IMG/VR virus record: IMGVR_UViG_3300031629_000018
Coordinates: 1-39,129 of that record
DNA from: a virus
DNA length: 39,129 nt
Strand: one strand, 5' to 3'
Numbering within the stretch: the first letter of the stretch is position 1; the number at the start of each line of letters is the position of its first letter. The position numbers were made by a program, and so were the translations under genes. The notes under the pieces are model-generated. The model was not told where the DNA came from, did no database searches, and saw nothing but the letters and a program-made list of their open reading frames with translations. Of this stretch, positions 1-7,552 are shown piece after piece.

Positions 1-127
1 GCTCGCCCCGTATGCGTACGTTTCAGCGAGGGCCATGAGTGAGGGTGTGGGGATCTGCGAGAATTTCTGGGCCTTCGATCCTTTCTGTCCGCCGGTCAGG
101 GATGTGGTGCGGGTTTCTTTCGAGGCT
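1..127. repeat. Terminal direct repeat, left copy, part A
   Basis: These bases are identical to 38581-38707. Together with 205-315 they show that the contig ends overlap, so the genome is circular or circularly permuted. Confidence 0.95.
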
Positions 128-222
128 ACCCGTGAGCCGTCGATGGTGTTGGGTGCACCAAGCAGCATGTTTGATGAGGCGGGCATCAGGCTGTTTGGTG
201 TCTGGTCGGATCGGTCATTCAT
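1..222 (-). CDS. dATP/dGTP pyrophosphohydrolase-like protein, short allele, cut by the left edge
   Basis: This is the 5' part of the gene that appears in full at 38359-39036; it reads leftward off the window. The ATG at 222-220 overlaps the TGA of the primase gene (ATGA). The last 127 bases are identical to 38581-38707, which encode the start of the conserved GGQKGSKAQKF region. Between the shared start (MNDRSD) and that region this copy is 78 codons shorter than the other and diverges in sequence (MLLGAPNTIDG against MLLGVPIIVDD), but the frame is kept. It is best read as a second natural allele caught at the contig end; an assembly artefact is the alternative. Confidence 0.75.
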   Translation of the reverse strand, partial: MNDRSDQTPNSLMPASSNMLLGAPNTIDGSRVASKETRTTSLTGGQKGSKAQKFSQIPTPSLMALAETYAYGAS

Positions 223-315
223 TGTCGGCTCCTCTGGGCGTAAGCCCGTTCAATCTTAGTTCTAACATTAGCATACGGATACGTGGCCTTGTTGGCTGTC
301 TGCTCTTCCCACACT
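205..315. repeat. Terminal direct repeat, left copy, part B
   Basis: These bases are identical to 39019-39129, the last 111 bases of the window. The offset of part B (38814) exceeds that of part A (38580) by 234 bases, so the right-hand copy has 78 extra codons between the two parts. Confidence 0.95.
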
Positions 316-1136
316 TCACGGCCAACCTCGTGCGCCTCGTCGATTTCCAATCCCATACCGGCCATGTGCCGTGCGAGAGTGTGGAACACGAGGTCTCGTT
401 CACCTTCTTCGATGTCGGTGTGACCTTTGAACACGCCAACGATGTGAGCGTTGTAGTCGCTGGCCCCACCGTCCCGCCCCGGTTCCCCGTCCGTGCGTGG
501 GGTCCGAGGCTGCGGGGTGGGAGGTTTCCACATTGCGGCCAGTCGATGCAAGGAGGAGACGGGGGTTCGGAGGCGGAGTGCTTGGGGGAGCCAGTCCTCT
601 ATGGCGAGAGGCGTACGATCTGTGTCCCACATCGTCTGCCTCTCCGGTTCAGCTGTCCCTGGGTACGGGAGACGAACACAATTGCCATAGCCGCCATCTT
701 CGAGCAGTTCCTGTTTCGGGTTCAGTTCGATGGCTTCAATGTCTGCCATCTCGTGGACCCACAGTCCTGCCCGCCGTGCGATGGTGCCGCTCATCCAGTC
801 GTCAGCGAACACCCAGACGTGGAAGCCTTTCGATTTGGAGGTCTCAACCCATGCTTGGATGCCGTAGTATTCCCACGCTTTAGCGTAGTTCCATGCCAGT
901 AGTTCGGCTTCGCTCGTGTCGAAGTCGCTACAGATCCATTTGCATCGGTTCCCGTCCCTCAAGGGGTAGATGCCTATGCCTCCGCCGTTCAGGTGGGAGG
1001 TGATGAAGTTGAGTGGGACGTCGGGCCGGAGGAGGTTCGGGTCGTCGAGTTTCTCCAACCGTGGGGGGTCGTCCACAAACACTGCGTCTTCTCTCCCTTC
1101 GAACAGTTCGTGGAAGTAGGCGCTCAGGTCAGTCAT
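219..1136 (-). CDS. Archaeo-eukaryotic-type primase (primase-polymerase superfamily)
   Basis: The 305-residue product carries the hallmarks of the AEP primase fold. ICSDFD at residues 68-73 supplies two metal-binding aspartates (D71, D73), and the SKSKGFHVWVF motif at 100-110 is the S-x-G-x-H-x-W nucleotide-binding signature seen in TOTE-type and related primases. In that family the protein makes primers and in some members also extends DNA. The last 100 residues are helical and probably a primase C-terminal helper domain. The gene sits two genes downstream of the DnaB-type helicase and overlaps both neighbours by ATGA, so it belongs to the replication operon. Family assignment is from motifs; whether it primes only or also polymerises cannot be told from sequence. 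Confidence 0.8.
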   Translation of the reverse strand: MTDLSAYFHELFEGREDAVFVDDPPRLEKLDDPNLLRPDVPLNFITSHLNGGGIGIYPLRDGNRCKWICSDFDTSEAELLAWNYAKAWEYYGIQAWVETSKSKGFHVWVFADDWMSGTIARRAGLWVHEMADIEAIELNPKQELLEDGGYGNCVRLPYPGTAEPERQTMWDTDRTPLAIEDWLPQALRLRTPVSSLHRLAAMWKPPTPQPRTPRTDGEPGRDGGASDYNAHIVGVFKGHTDIEEGERDLVFHTLARHMAGMGLEIDEAHEVGREVWEEQTANKATYPYANVRTKIERAYAQRSRQ

Positions 1137-1456
1137 CCTTCTTCGTCCTCGAACAGGTCTGCTGGCGAAAGCGAAGGCTTCTCAAGGAGCAGCATCGCTT
1201 CAGCCATCTCGCCACGACGCACCGTGTCACCGAGCCCGATGCCTGCGAAGAACTTGGAGATCTTGTCGGCGTCCGACTGGTCTGTAGGCCAGCCCCCTTC
1301 CACTATGAAAGTTTCCATGTCCATCCCCATGCCGTAGGCTTCTTCCAGCGTCAACTCGATGCGTTCGTCGGTGACGTAGCCTGCTTCTTCTCGGAGGTCT
1401 TCGCAGGTACAGTACATGTCGAGGTGCCAGCAGACATGGCACCGCTCAGATGACAT
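1133..1456 (-). CDS. Small zinc-binding protein between helicase and primase
   Basis: The product has 107 residues. Four cysteines near the N-terminus (C6, C9, C16, C18) form a compact zinc-knuckle-like cluster, followed by an acidic helical region. The start at 1456 is chosen because its ATG overlaps the helicase stop as TAATG, while the stop overlaps the primase start as ATGA. That placement makes a role as a helicase-primase accessory or DNA-binding factor plausible, but the family is not recognised. Confidence 0.7.
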   Translation of the reverse strand: MSSERCHVCWHLDMYCTCEDLREEAGYVTDERIELTLEEAYGMGMDMETFIVEGGWPTDQSDADKISKFFAGIGLGDTVRRGEMAEAMLLLEKPSLSPADLFEDEEG

Positions 1457-2415
1457 TACCGGTATCCGTCGATGTGATCCAGATTCCTCATCCCTGTCAT
1501 CAGCATGTCTCCCGGCTTGATCGAGCGGATCAGGCCGCTTGCCTTCTCGATGGCGTATTGGACCTCGTGGCCTGACCATTTCCCCTCCAAGTATTCGTAT
1601 GTTTGTTTGTTCTTGATGAGGCCGACACGGATGGTCGGCTGATGTTCTTCTTGGTGTTTCTCTTTCATCGTGATCTTCGGGTCTGACGGCTGAGGCCGAC
1701 GGACTGTCATGATCGTCATGGCTTGCTGTTCGCCGCCGTAGGACAGCGATGAGGCTGACAGTTGCCCGCCTTGGGAAGCGGACCTGTTCGCTTGGTGGAG
1801 GAACAGCCACGGGATGCGGGTGTCTCGGGTCAGGTCTTTGGCGGTGTTGGCTGCTTTCATCATTGACCCACCAAAATCTTCACCCCTTCCACCTGATGCG
1901 AGGTAGCCCATGTAGTCGTAGGCGCACAGTTGGATCTTCCGTTGCCAGAACTGTTCGGCTTCCTGAATGTAAGTCATCATGTCGTACTTGCTTCGCTTCT
2001 CGTCGTCTATTGCGAGGGTAGGGAAGTGTTCTTTCATGACATCCTTTTTCCAGGCTGCCGGTTTACCGATGATCTCGGTCAAGGGTGTGGAGGTGACGAG
2101 CGAGATGAGTTTGAACATGACTTGCTCGGCATCTTCGTCTGGGCTGAATAGCAGGACTGCCTTGTCTCGGTTCTCCCATAGTAATCTCAGGAGGAGCTGG
2201 GTTTTGCCGTTGTGTTGGTAGCCAGCTAGGAGGTGGAGGCCGGACCTGAGGCCCCCGCCCAACGCCTTGTCTAGCTCGGGTAAGCCGAAAGGGATGGGCG
2301 GGGATTGATCAGGGTCGTTGATGAGAGATTCGGTTGGACGGAAGATCCAGCCTCGCCTCTCCCGAAGCTGCGCTTCTCGCAGCTCCAGTGTTTCGGGTGT
2401 GATGGGTTCAGTCAC
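1456..2415 (-). CDS. DnaB-type replicative helicase (RecA-fold domain only)
   Basis: The 319-residue product is a RecA-fold ATPase. Walker A is GYQHNGKTQ at 65-73, Walker B is LCAYDYMG at 163-170, and WLFLHQANR at 203-211 corresponds to the DnaB motif that usually reads LSQLNR. It lacks the N-terminal primase-interacting domain of full DnaB (about 450 residues), as many phage helicases do. It should unwind the replication fork as a ring hexamer. It overlaps the upstream small gene by ATGA and the downstream zinc protein by TAATG, and is followed by the primase, so helicase, zinc protein and primase form one translational unit. Confidence 0.85.
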   Translation of the reverse strand: MTEPITPETLELREAQLRERRGWIFRPTESLINDPDQSPPIPFGLPELDKALGGGLRSGLHLLAGYQHNGKTQLLLRLLWENRDKAVLLFSPDEDAEQVMFKLISLVTSTPLTEIIGKPAAWKKDVMKEHFPTLAIDDEKRSKYDMMTYIQEAEQFWQRKIQLCAYDYMGYLASGGRGEDFGGSMMKAANTAKDLTRDTRIPWLFLHQANRSASQGGQLSASSLSYGGEQQAMTIMTVRRPQPSDPKITMKEKHQEEHQPTIRVGLIKNKQTYEYLEGKWSGHEVQYAIEKASGLIRSIKPGDMLMTGMRNLDHIDGYR

Positions 2416-2780
2416 TCGTTCTCAACGACCTTCAATGTTGGCTTCTTAGGTTTCGTTTTACTCACTGCCACAGTGTATTCCTGTGGCTCGCTAGCCGACC
2501 ACGTTGGTGACGTGGCGGCTGATCTGCCGAGCTTGCTGGACAGGTGGTGGCATTCGTATATGGCGTCTTCGGTGAACCGGTTCCATAGTGTGGTGTTGGT
2601 TGCCGAGTGGGGGTTGATCGCTGTTAAAGCTGTGATCATGAGTTCGGCGATGGCTTCGCCGGATGGGATGGTGGCGGGGGCCATCCGTGCCTCGGAGTAG
2701 GTGAACGATTTCCCGTCACTGTCAGCTATTGCCGATCCGAGGTCTGTGTAGACTCGTGATCCGACGATGACAGGGTTCAT
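2412..2780 (-). CDS. Protein of unknown function in the replication operon
   Basis: The product has 122 residues. The start at 2780 is chosen because the ATG overlaps the upstream stop (ATGA); a longer reading would run far into the upstream gene. A helical middle section is followed by a lysine-rich tail (KTKPKKPTLK). The stop overlaps the helicase start. I do not recognise the family; its position directly before the helicase suggests a loader or single-strand-binding role, which is inference. Confidence 0.65.
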   Translation of the reverse strand: MNPVIVGSRVYTDLGSAIADSDGKSFTYSEARMAPATIPSGEAIAELMITALTAINPHSATNTTLWNRFTEDAIYECHHLSSKLGRSAATSPTWSASEPQEYTVAVSKTKPKKPTLKVVENE

Positions 2781-3595
2781 CAGATGACCACGCCGAACAG
2801 TTCGCAGAACTGGTCTGGGCATGTGTTCAACCAGAGGGCCTTGGCGGCCTTCTTCTCTTCTGGTGTGGCGTCTTGTGCAGACTTCACTTTGAAGTCTGGG
2901 CTGTTGGGGTTGGTCTTCCCTTCACGGTTGTCCCAGAACGACTGGATTCTACCGGCACTCACTTCGGCTGCGAGTTGGGTCCAGTAGGGGAGTTCGGCTG
3001 GGGCGGGGGTCTTCGAGCGGAACACCGCTGGCCGTGCGGACGGTCCGTCTGCTGCCGGTGCGAAACCGGGGTTGCCTGCGGCTGGTAGTCCGGGGGATGG
3101 GGTTGGCATGGTGGCGGGTAGTGATGACACGACTCGGGCTTCACCGAATACTTCCATGATGATCGCTTCGTTCCCTGGTGTTTCCTTGAACGGGAGGTCG
3201 AGTTGAGAGAGGACCGCTACTTTGACCAGTTTCATCTCGGCTTCGTAGACTGCGATGGCTTGTTCAAGGGTGCAGTGTTCTGGGAGTTCTGCTTCCATTG
3301 TCGCTGCCACGGTTGAAGGCTCGTATTGCTGGGCCTGGATGGTGCGAGAGAATGTGATGGTGAGTTTGCGTCGGGTCGGGATGACTGTCGGGGTCGTTGG
3401 GGTAGGTGTTGCTTCTGGCATGGAATTGAATGTCTCCTGGTTGGGGTCGATGTAAACTTCGGGTGGTGCGTAGTTGTCTGTCATTGTCATGGTGGGCTGG
3501 TTTCCTTTGGTTATGAGAGATTGGGCTTCGGTTGGGGTTAATGGTCCGGTCGCTACTTCTTGCGACCAGAAATCGTCGTGGTCTTGCTGGTCCAT
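2780..3595 (-). CDS. Low-complexity protein with conserved C-terminal part, replication operon
   Basis: The 271-residue product has a Pro/Thr-rich N-terminal quarter, a compact middle segment (about 75-150) and a Pro/Ala-rich linker. A basic C-terminal part of about 70 residues ends in CPDQFCELFGVVI. An internal ATG at 3490 (MTMTDNY) has a better ribosome site (AAAGGAAA) and may be the true start, giving 236 residues. The modular layout with disordered linkers resembles phage single-strand-binding or replication adaptor proteins, but no diagnostic motif is visible. Confidence 0.6.
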   Translation of the reverse strand: MDQQDHDDFWSQEVATGPLTPTEAQSLITKGNQPTMTMTDNYAPPEVYIDPNQETFNSMPEATPTPTTPTVIPTRRKLTITFSRTIQAQQYEPSTVAATMEAELPEHCTLEQAIAVYEAEMKLVKVAVLSQLDLPFKETPGNEAIIMEVFGEARVVSSLPATMPTPSPGLPAAGNPGFAPAADGPSARPAVFRSKTPAPAELPYWTQLAAEVSAGRIQSFWDNREGKTNPNSPDFKVKSAQDATPEEKKAAKALWLNTCPDQFCELFGVVI

Positions 3596-3597
3596 TG

Positions 3598-3789
3598 TTA
3601 CCATTCCGAGTCGGGGTAGTGGGGGTGTGCCGGGCATGTGTCGGTGGTGAGTAGGTGCTTGGTGTCGGTTGGCAGGTTGGCGAGTTCGTCGGGGTCGCCG
3701 CTCGCTCTCCATCGCATCACTTGTTCTAGTCCGACTTCTGCGATGGTGCGCTGGCCGCATATTGTGCAGGTGACTGCTACGGTCCACAC
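3598..3789 (-). CDS. Small CxxC/CxxH zinc-finger protein
   Basis: The product has 63 residues with C8-x2-C11 near the N-terminus and C52-x2-H55 plus H57 near the C-terminus, a typical split zinc finger. The start is a GTG at 3789. A 14-codon reading frame at 3833-3789, preceded by a good GAAGGA site, ends in TAG overlapping this GTG (TAGTG), so translation may be delivered by coupling. The role is unknown. Confidence 0.5.
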   Translation of the reverse strand: MWTVAVTCTICGQRTIAEVGLEQVMRWRASGDPDELANLPTDTKHLLTTDTCPAHPHYPDSEW

Positions 3790-3883
3790 TAGAACAGTGT
3801 CCCGGTGTGGGCGGTGCCGGATGGCCTGTTCATCGTTGGTCCTTCTCGTCTGTCTTGTCTGTGCGTGACGTTCGTCTCGCAGG

Positions 3884-4372
3884 TTAGCCTGTGAAGCTCG
3901 GGACAGCCACGGTTGGTGTTACAGCGCACACGAGACCGCCTGCGCTGTTCATTGCTACCACTTCGCCAGCCTTGCACGAAATCGTTGCCGCTGGTACCGG
4001 CTGCGGGCGTGTCCCGACAAGCAAACAATGCGTGTCCACGTATGCACGGGGTGTGACTGGGTTGGCGATCAAACCATTGTAGGTGGGTGAGAACCGGCCT
4101 AGTGCGTCGGCGCTCAGCGGGTTGGTGCCGTTGCCCGACGGGCACACCCAGTCTGTGATCAGTTCGAAGCATGACGCTGTGCCGACTCGGTCCACGATGA
4201 TGCTGCATGTTGCTGGTGTGACGGCGTGGTCGAAGATGTGCTGGCTGCCGTCTACTGACAGTGCTACTGGCTCTTCGTTGAGAGGTGTGACTGCTTGCGC
4301 TTCTGCTGCACCTCCGAACATGAGTGATGCTGTGAGTGCGATGATGGTGGCTAGTGCCGTGTGTCGTTTCAT
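3884..4372 (-). CDS. Secreted cysteine-rich protein
   Basis: The 162-residue product has a clear signal peptide: MKRH, a hydrophobic stretch to about residue 20, then an AAEAQA cleavage site. The mature part has six cysteines, compatible with disulfides outside the cytoplasm, and no further membrane segment. The start at 4372 follows GAAGGA; an in-frame ATG at 4447 would put 25 polar residues before the signal and is less likely. It is odd to find an exported protein inside a replication operon. A role at the host surface, such as superinfection exclusion, is a guess. No family is recognised. Confidence 0.65.
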   Translation of the reverse strand: MKRHTALATIIALTASLMFGGAAEAQAVTPLNEEPVALSVDGSQHIFDHAVTPATCSIIVDRVGTASCFELITDWVCPSGNGTNPLSADALGRFSPTYNGLIANPVTPRAYVDTHCLLVGTRPQPVPAATISCKAGEVVAMNSAGGLVCAVTPTVAVPSFTG

Positions 4373-4488
4373 GTGTGTCCTTCGGTTGGTTTGTTCAGGG
4401 TGGTGGTTTCGGGTTGCAGCGGTGGCTGCTGTTGCTGGTTTCTTCATTTTGGCCCCTTTGGGGTTGGTTGGTTTGCTCGGGTTCGTTG

Positions 4489-5445
4489 TCACAACAGTAC
4501 CCCTGTCTCGCTCATCCTGTCGAGGTCTGCGCCGTGGACTTCCCGCTCGACCCCGTCGTCGAGGAGTCTGGTCAGGTTGACGGATTCGTTCGGGTAGATA
4601 GGGTTGACTGCGCCCATGCATTTGCCTTGAGCGTTCTGTGAGCACCACCGTTCCGAGCAGTGCCAGTCGGTGGGGCGGAGAGGCCAGGGTTTCTCTGTCC
4701 CCATCTCGTTGACCATGCGGACGATCGTCAACGCTTCTTGGATCATCATGTCCCATTGGCCTTCGGTCCGGTGCAGCCGTTCGATCTGTGCGCCTTTGCC
4801 GTCTCGTGGCACGAATGCCAGGTTGAATGGCACGTTGACCGCATGCTTCTGGTGGATGGCCCATGTGTAGACGGTTGATTGGATGTCGTAGCGTTGGCGT
4901 CGCCACGCTTCTCGTGGCGACGCTGTCTTCCAGTCCCAGATTTGTTCTCCGTCGAAGAAGTCGATGTGTCCTCGCATCGCTGTGCGTCGTGCCCCTACTG
5001 ATTGCCGGTCGATCTCGACGCTGAATGGTGCTTCGATTTCCCATGCGGTGGTGTTGGCGGTGGACAGTCGGCCCCGGATTTCGTTGAACCATTGGATGGA
5101 GCAGGCCGTCAACATTTCGATGCCTTTGTCCAAGTCTTTCACCAAGTGGGGGTGTTGGTGGAGTGTGGGCCATAGGTCTGTGAGGATCTTGGTTTGCTCG
5201 TTGAGGAATTCGACTACTTTACTTTCACCTGCGTAGTCGCCGCTCACTTTCCGATGCCAAAGGTTCGCTTCGATGAAGTGGTGGACGCATGTCCCTATTT
5301 GTGCGCTGGTCGAGGACGGGTTGAAGTATTCTCCAACGTAGTCTAGGCGAAGTTTCTCTGGGCATGAACGGAACGTTCCGAGGTCTGACTGGTGGACGTA
5401 GGTGGTCTGCCATGCGGTGCCGTCTGTGGCTGTGAGAGTTTTCAT
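4489..5445 (-). CDS. Cas4/RecB-like PD-(D/E)XK nuclease with iron-sulfur cysteines
   Basis: The 318-residue product fits the Cas4/AddB-like nuclease fold. GTCVHHFIE at 51-59 is the conserved histidine motif, GHIDFFDG at 159-166 supplies the metal-binding aspartate, DWKT at 171-174 is the catalytic D-x-K, and the Q189/Y193 helix follows. C28 with C263, C268 and C276 is the usual 4Fe-4S ligand pattern. Such phage enzymes degrade or process DNA ends for recombination or replication. No cas1 or cas2 is present, so this is not CRISPR adaptation. The ATG at 5445 overlaps the HNH gene stop (ATGA). Confidence 0.85.
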   Translation of the reverse strand: MKTLTATDGTAWQTTYVHQSDLGTFRSCPEKLRLDYVGEYFNPSSTSAQIGTCVHHFIEANLWHRKVSGDYAGESKVVEFLNEQTKILTDLWPTLHQHPHLVKDLDKGIEMLTACSIQWFNEIRGRLSTANTTAWEIEAPFSVEIDRQSVGARRTAMRGHIDFFDGEQIWDWKTASPREAWRRQRYDIQSTVYTWAIHQKHAVNVPFNLAFVPRDGKGAQIERLHRTEGQWDMMIQEALTIVRMVNEMGTEKPWPLRPTDWHCSERWCSQNAQGKCMGAVNPIYPNESVNLTRLLDDGVEREVHGADLDRMSETGVLL

Positions 5446-5939
5446 GTTTCCTCGTTGAGGTAGGCCCAGCGTGTGCCTCTGATGATGTTGCCGATCTGCA
5501 CTTGATGGACGCCGTAGATGGAACCGAGCAGTCTCTGCGAAGAGCGGTCGGGGTGGTGCATCGGCAGGTGGGCTTGCGCTGCCGCTGTGCTGCGGATCTC
5601 AAGGACCTGCTCCTCGGTCAGCTTGGAGCCTTGATGGTTCTCCCCGTGGTTGTTGGTCCCGTCGGCCTTCTTGTCTGCCATGTTCTCCTTGTTGTTACCC
5701 CATCGCAGGTGGAGAGGGTTGTAGCACGACGGAGTGTGGCACGAGTGGAGGGCGAAGTTCCGCTCCTCGGTCGGGGCACCGTGGGCTGCCCAGCAGGCTA
5801 CCCGGTGGACTCTCACCTTCCCGCCGCCGGACTTGGCGGTACCGTAGCCGTTATGGGTGACGGGTCCGTGCCACAGGAGGCAGGCACGACTGCCGCCGTG
5901 GTTCTCGATAGCTGCGTGGAGTTCTTCGATTCTGGTCAT
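5442..5939 (-). CDS. HNH endonuclease with C-terminal helix-turn-helix
   Basis: The 165-residue product contains an HNH_3-type domain: VHR at 44-46 and HSCHTPSCYNPLHL at 65-78, followed by GNNKENM typical of this family. The last 55 residues (KLTEEQVLEIRS to NIIRGTRWAYL) form the helix-turn-helix seen at the end of free-standing homing endonucleases. It is the first gene of the leftward operon; the start at 5939 follows AAAGAAGAA. It may be a homing endonuclease or a nuclease recruited for DNA processing. Confidence 0.85.
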   Translation of the reverse strand: MTRIEELHAAIENHGGSRACLLWHGPVTHNGYGTAKSGGGKVRVHRVACWAAHGAPTEERNFALHSCHTPSCYNPLHLRWGNNKENMADKKADGTNNHGENHQGSKLTEEQVLEIRSTAAAQAHLPMHHPDRSSQRLLGSIYGVHQVQIGNIIRGTRWAYLNEET

Positions 5940-5965
5940 GGGTTCTTCTTTCAGGTTGGGATCAA

Positions 5966-5995
5966 ACCCTACCATGAGAAAAGCGCAGAGGTCAA
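5966..5995 (-). promoter_or_regulatory. Possible promoter of the leftward replication operon
   Basis: On the minus strand TTGACC (5995-5990) is followed after 18 bases by TAGGGT (5971-5966), giving a start near 5960 and a 20-base leader to the HNH gene. The -10 is weak; an alternative -35 TTGTCA lies near 6035. Confidence 0.3.
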
Positions 5996-6059
5996 ATCGG
6001 ATTAGTTTGAAATTAGATTTGCTTCTCGCTTGACAACGCTAGTAGAATTTTTGGATACA

Positions 6060-6146
6060 CCATAGGGAGCGGCAGCGACACCAGGGTAGGGCGAGCAGCA
6101 GCGAGCAGTAAGCCTAGGCCCAGTAGCGGCGGGAGCCGCCCTATGG
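6060..6146. other. Long inverted repeat in the divergent control region
   Basis: CCATAGGG (6060-6067) plus CGGC (6070-6073) pairs with GCCG (6135-6138) plus CCCTATGG (6139-6146), a 12-bp stem with a 2-base bulge around a 61-base loop. The loop contains the palindrome GCCTAGGC. It could be an RNA leader or a protein-binding site between the two divergent operons. Confidence 0.5.
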
Positions 6147-6155
6147 TACAAGGAG

Positions 6156-6202
6156 TCATGCTCGTACTCATGGTATCCAATCTCATGCTCGTACTCATGG
6201 TA
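6156..6202. repeat. Two 20-bp direct repeats upstream of the lysis promoter
   Basis: The sequence TCATGCTCGTACTCATGGTA occurs at 6156-6175 and again at 6183-6202, 27 bases apart. The second copy ends 6 bases before the -35 box, a position typical of activator or repressor operators. An overlapping frame would encode a short hydrophobic peptide but is not convincing as a gene. Confidence 0.7.
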
Positions 6203-6208
6203 GTCCTG

Positions 6209-6237
6209 TTGCCAATGGTGGTGAAGTCTGATAAAAT
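6209..6237 (+). promoter_or_regulatory. Sigma70-type promoter of the lysis cassette
   Basis: TTGCCA (6209-6214), a 17-base spacer and TAAAAT (6232-6237) preceded by TG at 6229-6230 form an extended -10 promoter. Transcription would start near 6244, giving a leader of about 90 bases before the holin. Confidence 0.65.
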
Positions 6238-6335
6238 AGATGCGTGCCCATTTCTGACTGCCATTGGTGCGAGGTGTTCGATCTCGAATATGCTCAGCCA
6301 CTCTGCCCATCCCATGTCCCACACAAAGGAAATTC

Positions 6336-6569
6336 ATGACAGCTCTTCTGCCAGACCTACGCAACATCCGCAACGAGGTCGTTTTCGTTCTCACGCTCGC
6401 AGGGACAGTGATCAGTGAACTGATTGTTATCCTAGGCGACGCAGATTTCTCTTCGACAGCGTCCCTCACTGCCCTGATCCCTCTGCTCGTGGGACTGGTG
6501 GCCCGCACGAAGGTCTACGGGCCTGACGTGGCCGAGTTGTTAGGGGAACCTGCCAGTGAAATTTCGTAA
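6336..6569 (+). CDS. Putative holin, two membrane segments
   Basis: The 77-residue product has two hydrophobic segments (about residues 13-32 and 44-59) separated by a short acidic turn, with charged ends. This matches class II phage holins, which permeabilise the inner membrane to release endolysin. The start at 6336 follows AAAGGAAA by 4 bases. It overlaps the endolysin gene by 14 bases, the usual holin-endolysin arrangement. No specific holin family is recognised. Confidence 0.7.
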   Translation: MTALLPDLRNIRNEVVFVLTLAGTVISELIVILGDADFSSTASLTALIPLLVGLVARTKVYGPDVAELLGEPASEIS

Positions 6570-7158
6570 GGCGACACGGGATGTCCGGCTGGCTCAAAGC
6601 TTTCTTATCAAGATCGGGGTCCGGCTCCAAGCGGACGGGGTCAACGGGTACCTCACACGGCGTGCAGTCCGGATGTTTCAACACTCGTTCAGTCTGGGAA
6701 CCTACGCTGATGCGCCTCTCGTGGTCGATGGCGACCCGGGCTCTTCCACCCTTGTCGCCATGCGGTTGTGTGAGAAAGCCGGGTTCAAGGTGAGCGAGAA
6801 TTTCGGCTACCGGGAGTTCAAGACTTGGGGGATGCAGACACCGACATTGCAGAATCATGTGATCCGGTTGGACCGTGACCTCGTGACGGCATGCCAGAAG
6901 CTGCGTGAAACAGTCGGGCCTGTCGTCATCCTTTCCGCATACCGTGACCCCAGTCACAACCGGCGGATCGGTGGGGCGAGTCGTAGCCAACACCTGCTAG
7001 GTAAGGCGATCGACATGGACCGGGCCAAGATGGGTCGTGTCGATGAGGCTACCGCTCGTGCGGCAGGCTTCAACGGCATAGGCATGCGGTCCAAGGCCGA
7101 CCCGGCAGTCATCCACATGGACGTGCGTGACACGGCCACCCGCTGGTACTACGCATGA
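6556..7158 (+). CDS. Endolysin: peptidoglycan-binding domain plus M15-type peptidase
   Basis: The 200-residue product has an N-terminal peptidoglycan-binding-like helical domain (about 8-75, with LQADGVNGYLTRRAVRMFQ) and a C-terminal M15_3 metallopeptidase. SENFGYREF opens the domain, LSAYRDPSHNRRIGG follows, and zinc ligands H146 and D153 (SQHLLGKAID) and H187 (IHMDVR) are all present. Such enzymes cut D-Ala-containing peptide bonds in the host wall. No export signal is visible, so release depends on the holin. Confidence 0.9.
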   Translation: MKFRKATRDVRLAQSFLIKIGVRLQADGVNGYLTRRAVRMFQHSFSLGTYADAPLVVDGDPGSSTLVAMRLCEKAGFKVSENFGYREFKTWGMQTPTLQNHVIRLDRDLVTACQKLRETVGPVVILSAYRDPSHNRRIGGASRSQHLLGKAIDMDRAKMGRVDEATARAAGFNGIGMRSKADPAVIHMDVRDTATRWYYA

Positions 7159-7168
7159 TGCGTCCGGC

Positions 7169-7552
7169 ATGAGCGACCCGATCGCCCCTCTCCTCCAACA
7201 GATTGGGGCGATCGCAAGTTCTATCGCCATCATCCTCGGATTGTTGGCCCCAGTTCTCATCTGGATGAAACGTCGAGGCAAGAAACGTCTCGTGAACTGG
7301 GCACGGGTAGCGCTAACCCACCGCAACGGTGATGCAGGACTGCATCAGGTGTTGACTGTCGTCGAGAACGACATTGTCGCAGTGAAACTTCACGCCAGTA
7401 TTGACTCGCTCTCGGAACGGTTAGACGTGTCCGAGATGAAGTTGACGGAACGGCAGGACCTGAACGACCTGCGCACTGAACGAATGCAAGATAGCCTTGA
7501 CCAGCTAACTTCCGCCCTGATTCAGAGCGGGATCGAACGGGAGAACCGATAA
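7169..7552 (+). CDS. Membrane-anchored coiled-coil protein, lysis accessory
   Basis: The 127-residue product has a single hydrophobic segment (about 12-33) followed by a basic stop-transfer cluster (KRRGKKR). A heptad-like region at about 75-125 is probably a coiled coil. The start at 7169 is chosen because it opens directly on the membrane segment. It could be a second holin, an antiholin or a spanin-like protein; its place right after the endolysin supports a lysis role. The stop overlaps the next ATG (TAATG). Confidence 0.65.
   Translation: MSDPIAPLLQQIGAIASSIAIILGLLAPVLIWMKRRGKKRLVNWARVALTHRNGDAGLHQVLTVVENDIVAVKLHASIDSLSERLDVSEMKLTERQDLNDLRTERMQDSLDQLTSALIQSGIERENR

Noticed and set aside
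39-902. Long plus-strand reading frame opposite the primase
   Set aside because: It is antisense to the primase, has no ribosome site and its translation has no domain-like order; the minus-strand gene has family motifs.
3884-5173. 429-codon minus-strand frame covering the secreted protein and the nuclease
   Set aside because: Only the end from 4372 has a sensible start, signal peptide and ribosome site; the rest is a shadow of the nuclease gene in another frame.
4489-5445. CRISPR adaptation gene cas4
   Set aside because: No cas1, cas2, effector or repeat-spacer array is present; stand-alone Cas4-like nucleases are common in phages.
6143-6418. Hydrophobic plus-strand frame over the direct repeats
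   Set aside because: It overlaps the holin gene in another frame and its repeats are explained by the regulatory 20-mers; AAGGAG stands too close to its ATG.
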